DNA of 64,000 nt. Source: Brugia malayi (lineage: Eukaryota; Nematoda; Chromadorea; Rhabditida; Onchocercidae). The DNA lies in the NCBI RefSeq assembly GCF_000002995.4, contig NW_025062479.1, forward strand, positions 15,682,721 to 15,746,720, given 5' to 3'. Under the pieces are notes generated by a model, which was given only the letters and a program-made list of their open reading frames with translations, made no database searches and was not told where the DNA came from. Of the stretch, positions 50,147-60,364 are shown one piece after another (position 1 is the stretch's first letter; every line of letters begins with the position of its first letter). The position numbers and the translations under genes are program-made.

Positions 50147-53100
50147 ATGAAACGCCACGGTGGTGATGATGATTTAGGCTCATCAGATATTCATGAAAGT
50201 GTAAAATCCGGTAAGCGACAGCGGCCGGACAGTTATCAAGAAGCTTTGGCAGCTGGCAAATATGAATTAAGATTGCTAGTATCCAGTCGTGGGGCTGGTG
50301 GAATCATCGGTAAAGGTGGCGAAAATATCAAACGATTAAGATCGGAGGTTTGCGTTTTTTTGTACTTTTTCAAGAAAATTTATATTAAACATGTTGGGAT
50401 CGCACGAAACGAACTTAAAGTTGTCGTGAAATGTTGGACATTTTGATTTCATGTTTGATTTCGACTGGACAGTTTTTGACGACCGGCATTACAAGTACCA
50501 GGTTAAAGGTTAGTGTCAGGTAGGTAGTTTTAATAGTTGACATGAGTTGACTTTGAAGACGTTTACTTAGCCGTATCCAGTATGTAGTTAGTTATCGAGA
50601 TGCGTACTGCACTGATGATCCTGAAGTTCTTTTAGTGGACGGTCGGTATTCCTTTTTACGTAAAAATTATGAAATAATTCAAAATGATATATTCAAAAAA
50701 AAATATTCACGCATATCATTGAAATGTTACTTTCTTTAAAATGTTTCCCGAAAAAATGAATGCATATATAATACAGTTGATTAATGCGCTCTTTTCAGCC
50801 CTTACTCCCAGTTACAATTCTGATATCCAATCCCGATGCCCGATCTCCTTCAAGTTCACCTGCAACACCCTGTTGTTGTTGGATGGTGCAATATGTATTT
50901 ATGGATTGTGAATTTAAGTGAAAGGCCAAGGCAAACACTACTACCAAACACCAACTGCCTGTCTTTGTCCTAATTTCCGTTTCAGTCCCACAGTTTTCAA
51001 TTTTTTCTTTTTCTCTCAAATTTAAAACTTCATCCTTTGCTTTGCAGTACGATGCGAATGTCACAGTCCCCGATAGCCAAACTCCTGAACGGTAATCCCT
51101 GCTCCCGTCTCTCAATTTTCTGTGTATTTTTCTTCTTTCCAATCTATTAAATGGGAACAAATTTTTTAATTCACTACAGTTTCCAGTAATTATTTCATGA
51201 TATACTAATTCTTGTTTCTAGATGAAGTTTTTATAAAAATCGCGGCTAGCCTAACCGATAGTTGAATTAAGTTAAATGGTGAACTGATATTTTCGGGCCT
51301 TTTTTGGGGTCGATACTTGACTCTATCCGACATGCACAAAAAAAAATTGTGCATTGAATATTCGGACAGAGTATTTTATGTTTCATTTCGAGATGAAATT
51401 AGTTTCCTGCAGAAAAATCTACCGGTATTTTAAATCCTTTTTTGCTAGATGATTACTCTGAGCGGCGGGGGAAGCTCTTATTTTTTACTTTACTGGTTAA
51501 ATTTTTTACGTCATCACTAGCATATTTTAAACCACGAATTTTACATATTTCCAACAGGGAATAATGTACAAATATATTAGGAAAGAATATGTTTAAAATA
51601 ACGAAGTTAAATTCTATTATGAAAAATTTGAAATCTTCATATTGTTTTTTTCAGAATTGCTACTATTGTTGCGACAGTCGAAAATGTACTCGCCATTGTT
51701 ACCGAAATTATTCCGAAACTTGATGATGTTAGTTGACTTACTATTGTTTTTTTATTACTATCTTTATTGAAATGGGAACCATGAGGATCCATTAATGCTA
51801 TTTTTAGAGTCTGACTCTGATTCATGCTTTATTGCATTTTAATATTAATGTAATCGGGGAAACTGTTTACAGTTGATCAGTTCACATGCTAGGGACTTTT
51901 GATATCTCCATCTTTTGTATCTCCAGGATAATAAAGGATTGCTTACTCTCGTCAAAGAGGGTTTATTCTATAATGATTTATCCGATGCCATTGCAGGTAA
52001 TTGAGAAATTTTTTTAGAGAACATTACAGAGTCGAGAAAGTGATTTAAATCGTCCAATAGAGCTTCGTGTTTTGGTACACTCGTCACATGCTGGTGCCGT
52101 TATCGGTCGTCAGGGATCGAAAATTAAAGAAATGAAGGAAGAACTTGGTGTTCAAATGAAGGTAATTCTAACATATTCCTTGCTCAATGCATACATAAGG
52201 ATTTAATCATCATTTTAATAAAGATGTGGTTTGAAATATTGTTCATTTGTTCATCCTATGTTATTTAACACTATCGTCACACTTTCGATTTATAATGGTT
52301 CCCAATGTTCCAATCATAGAATTATTTGTGCATGAATTGGCTTTTGTTAGCGAACACCTTTTTTTCCCTTTCATTGGTCTTAGCGGATCACTGTAAATTA
52401 TCATACAGCGTAATAGATGTAATTCTAGGTATTTGCACAATGTCCTCCTCAATCTACAGAACGTGTTGTATCAATTAAAGGAGCTCCTGACAAAATATTA
52501 GCTTGCGTGAATCATATAATGAACATGCTGAAAGAGGTATAATTTCGTCAGTTTTATTGATATAAGTGACTTATTTGTGAAGTTTAATGAGCGTATGTTA
52601 TGTTTCAAAACCTTCATAATTTGTCGTAGAATTTATTGGATGAAAGCTTTAGATTCCAATCAAAGGAGTAACGAAGCCATATGAATCAATGTTCTATGAT
52701 CCAAGCTACTCGTCTGAGTATGGTGGATATCCACCAGATCGTAACTATCGCGGTCCGATGATCCGTGGACCAATGGCAGTAACTTCATATGGCAATTATG
52801 GCCGAAGTTTTCAACGACAGATTGGTGGACGTGGTCCTTTATCAGCTGTTGCATTGCCACCATATATGGGACCGGAAGAAAGTACTCAGGTGAGATTAAA
52901 ATATAAAATTTTTATTCCAAATGCGGTTTCAAACTAGTGTAATTCACTCTCATTATTTTAAAAGCTTTTTGGAAACAATGCGAATTATCTTAGGTGACGA
53001 TACCAAATGAGCTTGGTGGTACCATAATTGGTAAAGGTGGTGAACGTATCAACAGAGTACGTGAAGAATCAGGAGCTCAGATCGTTGTAGGGCCACAGCA

Positions 53101-53416
53101 GGAATCTGGCGAACGTATCATAACGATTACTGGTACATCAACAGCTATACAAACAGCGCAGTATCTGTTGCAGCAGTGGTTAGTATTAGTTTCACTTGGA
53201 TTTGCAAAAAAATTTGTATAGCATAACGATCATACTAAACATTACCGGGATAATTCGGCCTTATGATTAAGCTCAGGTTTATGCTAAGAATAGAAATATA
53301 ATGAATACCTTATTGCTGAGGTAAATGACCAAATTGTGTTGCCAAGGAACTGATTGATTATCTATTTTAGTGTTCGCCAGTCCGTTGCGGGACGACGATA
53401 TTTGAATGAAATATAA
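50147..53416 (+). CDS. hrpk-1: Heterogeneous nuclear ribonucleoprotein K, three KH domains
   Basis: RNA- and DNA-binding protein acting in splicing, translation control and transcription. Exons: 50147-50347, 51048-51091, 51655-51727, 52018-52161, 52429-52536, 52653-52889, 52994-53178, 53371-53416, giving 345 residues. KH1 (about 39-105) has [15 protein letters not shown] and [14 protein letters not shown]2 (about 117-180) has [30 protein letters not shown] and HIMNMLKE. A Gly/Tyr/Arg-rich linker (about 186-264) stands where human hnRNP K has its KI region. KH3 (about 266-333) has [20 protein letters not shown] and ERIITITG...AQYLLQQ. All three GxxG loops (GKGG, GRQG, GKGG) are present. The acidic N-terminus is shorter than in human (345 against 463 residues overall). 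Two additional exon-like segments in introns 1 and 3 suggest alternative splicing. Confidence 0.93.
50799..50885 (+). other. Candidate alternative exon in hnRNP K intron 1
   Basis: Good acceptor (GCTCTTTTCAG) and GT donor flank an 87-nt open segment in the frame of exon 1. It encodes [20 protein letters not shown] and nine further residues ending CCCWM. Because 87 is a multiple of three, inclusion keeps the frame but would insert 29 residues into KH1. Reading through the donor instead gives an early stop 13 codons later. The region is much less AT-rich than the neighbouring intron. Confidence 0.35.
51927..51996 (+). other. Candidate frame-shifting alternative exon in hnRNP K intron 3
   Basis: A 70-nt segment with a plausible acceptor (TTTGTATCTCCAG) and donor (GCAG|GTAATT) is open in the frame of exon 3 ([20 protein letters not shown]). 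Being 70 nt long, its inclusion would shift frame and reach a stop nine codons into exon 4 (ENITESRK*). Confidence 0.35.
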
Positions 53417-53564
53417 CAGATACACACTGAGCTGATGTGAAGAGGAAGCATTATGAGAATTTGGTTTTGAATTTTGTGTTATTGTATCATTTGAATGTTT
53501 CTTTTTTTTTGGGTTTGATTTGGATAGCTTTTTCGTTGTTGTCAGTTGAAAAATGCGCCTTTGT

Positions 53565-53600
<36 letters not shown>

Positions 53601-54523
53601 CATGCTTCATTGGAGTAAAAACAATGCTTATTAATGGGAAGTATATCTTCGAAGTATCCTTATTTACTGCTGTTTATTCTTTCCAAAAAGAAAAAGCTTA
53701 TCATTTTTAGGTACCGAGTACAATTTTCGAATTTCTGTGGTTTTGTCGGAATGAGAAAGGGATTTATTTTACTGAAAGGATTATGATTATAATCTCGGAC
53801 AAGTACAGCATATTCACTCAAAAAGTTACACTTTAGGAATTTTGATGTTTATCTCATCTGTGAATAGTGCTAATGGATTTCTCTTTTGTTACTTTTACTA
53901 TTGGATTGATGAGTGGTTTGAAGGAAGCATTCTTAATTATAACAAGTAGCCGTTCAAATAATGCATTCATCTCATTAGAAGTTATGCCATTCGTTCAGAT
54001 CAATCCCATAGTTCCGTATGATTATTTAGTAAAAAAGTGAAAACACTCATTCATGCTTAGCGGTTTTTTTTTTTTTTCTTTGCGCTTTATATCGATCTTT
54101 GGGTTTTCTTGTCCGAAAAAAATTCCTGCTTATAAATTTGCTTGGATTTTGTTCTAACTGGATAAGACTTCAATTTTGTAGCTGATAACGGGAATTTGAA
54201 GATCACTTTTTTGACAGGTATTAGGCTTAATTTGCTCAAATTCATTTTAAATTGGCGTTGAATAATGTCCAATAATGGTACTTAATCGCAGCCATTAATA
54301 TCAAAGTCCAACTTGATAGATAAGTAATGATATATATAATTGGACGGATTAAAAATGATTTCATCGAAAAATTAAAACGAAGTTATCAGTTTTTTATGTT
54401 TTCTATTTTGACATCCTTAGCACCATGAAATTCAATCATAGCCTAAGTTTGATCGTTATTTATTTATTTATTTTTTTTTTTTTTTTGTTCGTGCAATGAA
54501 TTTATGAAGCAATTTTTTTTTTC
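53417..54523. other. hnRNP K 3' region and spacer before the MADF gene
   Basis: Probably contains the hnRNP K 3' UTR. It includes an A31 homopolymer (53568-53598). No other gene seen. Confidence 0.5.
53568..53598. repeat. A31 homopolymer
   Basis: Uninterrupted run of 31 A in the 3' flank of the hnRNP K gene. Confidence 0.9.
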
Positions 54524-54533
54524 AGGTTTGACC
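54524..54533 (+). promoter_or_regulatory. Putative spliced-leader acceptor of the MADF gene
   Basis: A T-rich tract ending TTTTTTTTTTCAG (AG at 54524-54525) lies 8 nt before the ATG at 54534. The gene starts about 1.1 kb after hnRNP K on the same strand, a long gap for a nematode operon. Confidence 0.6.
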
Positions 54534-55873
54534 ATGTCGACAATCTTCGATGATCTTATTGATGTGGTAAAAGCACATCCAATAATTTATGACGTACGTA
54601 TGAAGGGTTATCAAAAACGAGGTTCAAGACGTGAGAAAGCTTGGCAAGCTGTTGCAAAGTGTATGCAACAACGAGGACATAATATTAATGGTAATTGTTC
54701 TTTGGAAAATATCGATTGATTCAATATATTTGTTTACAAAATTAAAACTGATAAATGATATTGACGGTAGATTTTTATTGAGGATTTAAGTGGAATCATA
54801 TACCACTATAATTAATTAACAAATAGCTTGATTATATTTGTTATCAAAGTCATACAGTATCAAAAATGATGTTTTGTTAAAAAAATGATTACATATTTTG
54901 TAATGATATTCACTAACAGCTTTTTTATTGATTTATTTGCCTATGTTTTTTGTTAATGATATTGTCAATCAATATTTTCAGATGATGGATGTCGTAGAAG
55001 ATGGAATAAGTTGAAGTTTGCTTATACACGAGACCGAACATTAAGACGAATTCAAGGCACTCCTCCTTTGAGGAGTTCTTGTGCAAAATATTTCGATTCG
55101 CTTGCATTTCTCAACCCATTTCTTGATGACTATAAAGCGTATCTTTTCTTTTCTTCCTTCTTTTGCTTTTTTTTTTTTCAAAAATTTCCAAGTCTTCTTT
55201 TTTTGAATGCAATTCACCAGAATAGAGTTTTTTAATCATGGGAAAAAAATAATTTTTTCATTATTTCATCTCTAAAAGAAATGCAGGATTATGTGCATAA
55301 CCTTCTGATATTGAGTTAGCACATTGGGGTTAGTTGAAGGCGGAATACGCTTAGTGTATAATATATTCAAGAGCTTAAGCTTTTATTCAAAGTTTAAAAA
55401 AATTCGTTTCGAATAAGCTAATAAGCTTCTGGTGCTAAGCGAGAAAACTTATTTGTAAAAACCGGAGGTCTGGTTACACTAACAGATCGGTGTCGGATGT
55501 TTATTCCGAATTGTCATTTATCAGGTTTCTTTTGTAATGATAGTTCAAGTTGGGAAAAACGATTTTTTTCAGACGTCCAAGGACAGTTCAACCGATAGTT
55601 TTAGATAGCGAATCAGACGATGGTTCTGCAATTCATTCAGCAGTGCTCGAAAGCGAGTCGGAAGATGACAATCCCCCGAATAATAGGTAGAATATGATTT
55701 TTCATTTCATTAACGGAATTTCTTTTTCTTGATATTATAATAATGATTTTATGTTTTATATAAGTGGTCCAAATAAAATCATGAATATGAGACATCAATT
55801 TTTTTATAGGTCACATTTATTGGCCATGAAGACAGAGGAAGATCGGTCTTTGGAAGTCAGAAATAGTGAATGA
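54534..55873 (+). CDS. MADF-domain protein, probable DNA-binding factor
   Basis: Exons 54534-54690, 54982-55138, 55573-55686 and 55810-55873 give 163 residues. Residues about 6-95 form a MADF domain (a Myb/SANT-like DNA-binding fold): LIDVVKAHPIIYDVRMKGYQ, then REKAWQAVAKCM, CRRRWNKLKFAYTRDR and SSCAKYFDSLAFLNPFLDDY. The remainder is acidic and Ser-rich (DSESDDG, ESESEDD) without a recognised BESS motif. MADF proteins are numerous in nematodes and insects and usually act as sequence-specific transcription regulators; its targets cannot be inferred. An exon-like acidic segment at 57060 might be an alternative 3' end. Confidence 0.85.
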
Positions 55874-57940
55874 ATTTCTGCTGAAATGAACGTTTTATCT
55901 GGGACTGTCTGAAAATTCGAGCATTCAAAGGTGTATTGTATTTGGTTGCATCATTTCGTATTTTCAGAACAGAATCACTTTTAATAATTTTAATTAATAA
56001 TTTTGTGTATATTTCGTTTTGTTGTATAAGCATGTCAGCTGCTTGTCCTTTCCCTTTTTGACCTCATAGGTTACTTTCATTTGCTGCTGCCTAAAAGCTA
56101 GAAGTTTGGTGTAGGCTTTTTTTAAAAGCTAATGATTTCATTATTTTATATGTGTCGGCCTACTATACCACTTCATTATATCACTTCATTATTATGATTA
56201 TTGAGAAAATAAGACATGCCAGAATTGGACATTTTCATCTATCAGTGACTTTTGAAGAAAACGAGTATGCTTGTTAAAGGAAAATTGTATTTTGACCTTG
56301 GAACTTACCTGCTGTTGCCTAAAAGTCAGAAGTTTGGTGGGAGTTTTTTTAGGAAAGTATATATTTATTGAAATGATTGATTGATTTATTTCTATTTTAC
56401 TTATAATGCGGGGAAGTCACTTGAACTTAACAACTTGAATATTTTAAGAGATTTAGAAACTCATTTACATTTTTGTTTTCTTCTGTAGAAGTTGTAATTT
56501 GAATTATATTGATTTAAACAGTACATTATTATTCCAATAAATAAATAATGTTCTGTTTAAAATCGAAATCTAATGATAGAAGAATCTTTAATATTTATGA
56601 ATCGAAAGTGGATTTAAAATTTTATTAGCAATTTTTGAAAATCGATTTAATTACGACTATTTATTATTATATTTCCGCTTACGTCATATAATACTCATCC
56701 ACCAAGTCTAACAAATGAATATAAACACGTCAATTTTAGCAGTTTGTCAAATAAAATTATTACTTATTTGTTAATGCAGTGCTTTAAAATACAGCGGTGC
56801 GTAAAATATTTTCCACTTTTTTTTTTTCCATATTTCTATACTTTGCATTTTTTCTATTTTTTTTTTTCGTTTTTTGTTTCTAGATAAAGCTAACTTTTTT
56901 TTGATCGTTTATCGTTGAAACTAGACATTCAGATGATTATCATTAACCGTATACCATTTGCATAAATATTTTATGCCAGATCATATACTTACTAATGTAA
57001 ATATATTGCTTTGTAGGGAATTTTCACTTTTTTCCGGAATATTCAAATAATTTTTAAAGAATTTCGAAAGTGAGGATGAATATTCCGAGAGTGATGAAGA
57101 TAAATGATAATAATTTATAATTGGCTTATTGCTCTAGTAATGCTCTATTTGCCGTTTTTATTAGTGTAAAATGTTAAGAAAAAAGAGGTCTAGAAAGATT
57201 ATCAAGTCCTCATATGTAAAGAAATGTAATTATTTTGCATTTTCTAAAGCAACTAAAAAAAAAAACTTTGAACTCAGCATATGCGAAATATATGACACAA
57301 GCTAATGAAACGTAAAAATATGTAAAAATTTCTTAGTTGTGAGGAACAAGTTATTAATTGCTTATCTTACCAGTAGAATAAGCAAAGATATATACTTTTT
57401 GTGAGTAAATTTTACATCACTCTAGCAGTAAATTCACTTGAATTATATTGTTCCAAATCAATGTGTGAAATTGTTTAAAATATTTGAAAATCATTGAAAT
57501 TTATGATAAAAGAAAGAAAATATTGATTTCTTTCCAGATCTTTCTTTTTAGATATTTTCTGATCTTTGAAAATAGATGGTTGATCCTACGTTTAGTACTA
57601 CAAATGTTTTCTCTCATTCCATTCTTCATCTAACAAGCTATCTACGAGTAAATTATAAATTGCTTTTACTAGCTACATTTTTTAATGATTATATAACTTA
57701 TGAGGTGGGAGGTGTATACAAGAATTATAAAATATTAATATTTATGAATATGATTATGAAAAAGAAAACTGAATAAGTTGCCTATAAATTTATAATTTAC
57801 CAGTTTAGATTAAAATTATTTATTGTTATTAAAATGTTATCCATTTTAAACTGATTTTTTATTTATGTTTTTCATATTGATCAAAGTCGAATTTTAATCA
57901 AATTTTCCTTTCTAAATCAGTTTTTATTCAATTTTGTTTT
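55874..57940. other. Spacer between the MADF and Aurora genes
   Basis: Holds the MADF 3' UTR (AATAAA at 56536-56541) and a duplicated 60-bp motif. A short acidic reading frame at 57060-57107 is noted separately. No RNA gene seen. Confidence 0.5.
56056..56350 (+). repeat. Pair of imperfect direct repeats of about 60 bp
   Basis: Copies at 56056-56120 and 56289-56350 both read TTTGACC...TTAC(C/T)...GCTG(C/T)TGCCTAAAAG, then AGAAGTTTGGTG and a T-run. They lie 233 bp apart in the 3' flank of the MADF gene. Confidence 0.75.
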
Positions 57941-57949
57941 AGAAATTTC
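57941..57949 (+). promoter_or_regulatory. Putative spliced-leader acceptor of the Aurora kinase gene
   Basis: AATTTTGTTTTAG (AG at 57941-57942) is only 7 nt before the ATG at 57950, typical of a trans-spliced nematode mRNA. Confidence 0.6.
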
Positions 57950-60364
57950 ATGGATAAACAATCAACAAGTAGTGTTGACAATACTACTACTACTACTGCC
58001 ACTACGGTTACTACTACTACTGCTATTACTGCCACTAATTTGATGTATACTGTTAGTAATGTAAGACCAAAGATTCGTCAGTGGTCATTGGATGATTTTG
58101 AAATTGGTCGAGCATTGGGTAAGGGTAGATTTGGGAATGTGTATTTGGCTCGAGAAATTGAATCAAGGTTTGTGGTTGCTCTTAAAGTTGTATACAAATC
58201 ACAATTGGAGCAAAATAATTTGAGACGACAATTACGACGCGAAATTGAAATTCAGTATCACTTAAGGTAGGTATTTTAAAAAATTTTTATGATATGAAAT
58301 ACCAAATTTTGATATTTCATATCATTCGTGGAAGTATTTTCAACCCTGTTGGAACAGTATGACAAGGAGTGAGAGTGAGAGTTATGCAAAGATATTTCAA
58401 TGTTTGCTTAGTTTTTTTTTTTCTTTTTTTTTCCAATAATTTTTAAATTAAAAATTGATTCCAATAACTTGTCGATATGCGTATGCATGTGATGATATTT
58501 TATTTTTGAATGGATAAAATTGTTCTTTACCCTTAATCATATATCTTAGAATTGTAATTCTAAATTTAAATTCAGACATCCCAATATTCTTCGGTTATAT
58601 GGTTATTTTCACGACGATGATCGCGTTTATTTGGTGTTAGAATTTGCGCCTAAAGGAAATCTGTTCCAACATCTTCAAGTGGTATCGATGGACTATTTGA
58701 AGCTTAACCTATTCTTGTATATTTCATTTAAAAATGAGGAATTTGATGGGCTATGTTCAGTAGTTATTTTGCAATTGATAAAATGGTATAAAAATTCATT
58801 TTTATTTTATCAAAAAATAAAAATTTCATTTAGATGAAAACATTTCCACCTGAATTAGCTGCTAAATATATGTATCAGTTGGCATCAGCTATGGAATATT
58901 GTCAACAAAAGAAAGTTTTACATCGAGATTTGAAACCTGAAAATGTTTTAATAAGTGCAAAAAATAATTTGAAAATATCAGATTTTGGATGGTCAGTACA
59001 TGAACCATCATCAAGGTATCTATACTTATTATACATATATAATTAGTTGTATTCTCAAATATTACTACATATACTAACTTTATTAACATTAAAATTTTCA
59101 GTTATTTTAACATTTTTCAATTCCTAGTTTCCAAGCGTTAGCAGTTAATTTCTCATTGAGAAATCGTTTTCACGAAGAAGAAATTTTCTAACAAAAAAAA
59201 CTTTTTTAATTTATGTTATTGGGTGTTATCTTTCAAAATATTATCAAAATTATTATATTTTATGAAATCGTTTAAAAACATTTTTTTTTCGTCTATTTGT
59301 TATTGCTATTGTTTAGACGAAACACTGTATGCGGTACGTTGGATTATTTGGCACCTGAAATGGCACCTGAAAAGACGCATGATTCTAAAGTTGATAATTG
59401 GTCATTAGGTGTTATGCTATATGAATTTTTAGTTGGTAAACCTGCATTTGAAGCCGTGGTAATAAATGTTTTTTTTTACCATACTATCATATTAATATGT
59501 ATGAAATTAATCTGTATCACATTGAATTTATCTAAAAGTTACTAATAAGTCTAATTAATAAATGATAATTTTGAAAGGATTGTACATATTGTGGTTTTCA
59601 AATATTGTAACATTGAAATCATGTAATTTTAAGGAAATCTTACTGAATTTACCTCTAATCAGGTTATCATCCATGTACATTATATTATATTAATTTTTTA
59701 GAAATTTTTACTAGAAATTTTAGGTGGAAAATTTTTTCTTTTTCTATCCTTAAATATTTCAGACAGCGGAACTTACCTTAATCAATATTCACAATTGTAG
59801 ATATACAATACCGGATAGTGTACCAAATGGTGCAAAAGATCTCATATCACGCGTTTGTTTTTATTTATTTTTTATACAATTTGCGCAAAAAACATTGTTT
59901 GATATTTCATGATTATTTTTTGATGATTTGATAAATGAAAGATGATGCAAATTTAAGATGCTAAATTGAAATTTAATTTTACATTTCAATATGTTTCATT
60001 TCTAGGTAAAAAAGAAAAAGAATGCTAAAAAATTCTGCAATAATGTACTGAAAATTTTAATTTCTCAGAGAAGTGATTTTTAGAGAAGCAGTAATTCAGA
60101 AAAATAATGAAATATTTTAAAAAGAGGAGAGCAAAAATTGAATCCTTTAGAAGTTATCAATAGTAGCATGAAATGATTGTGAAATATCTTGTAATAATTT
60201 TGTAATTTTTTTTTTTGCTCGAGAAATATTATTTTAATATTCGACTAAATTTTTAGCTTCTTCAAAAGGATCCTATGAAACGTTTGCCATTAACGGACGT
60301 CTTGAAGCATCCTTGGATTCAAGAAATGATTGCAAAAGATAACAATGAAAAATGTGAATATTAA
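57950..60364 (+). CDS. air-2: Aurora-family serine/threonine kinase (Aurora B-like)
   Basis: Mitotic kinase for chromosome condensation, segregation and cytokinesis. Exons 57950-58266, 58576-58678, 58834-59015, 59317-59458, 59763-59852 and 60257-60364 give 313 residues, close to C. elegans AIR-2 (305). A Thr-rich low-complexity stretch (residues about 12-29) precedes the kinase domain. Visible motifs: glycine loop [11 protein letters not shown], catalytic lysine in [32 protein letters not shown], and the Aurora-specific [20 protein letters not shown]. The last carries the activation-loop Thr in RRxT, then [19 protein letters not shown] and [13 protein letters not shown]...HPWI. Every catalytic residue is present. 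The C-terminus ends soon after the kinase domain, without the IN-box-like extension I could recognise. Aurora A-like or a third nematode paralogue cannot be excluded. Confidence 0.9.

Noticed and set aside
50795..51160. 121-codon minus-strand ORF, the longest in the window
   Set aside because: It runs antisense over hnRNP K exon 2 and the candidate exon at 50799. It is best explained as the shadow of less AT-rich sequence, with no motif of its own.
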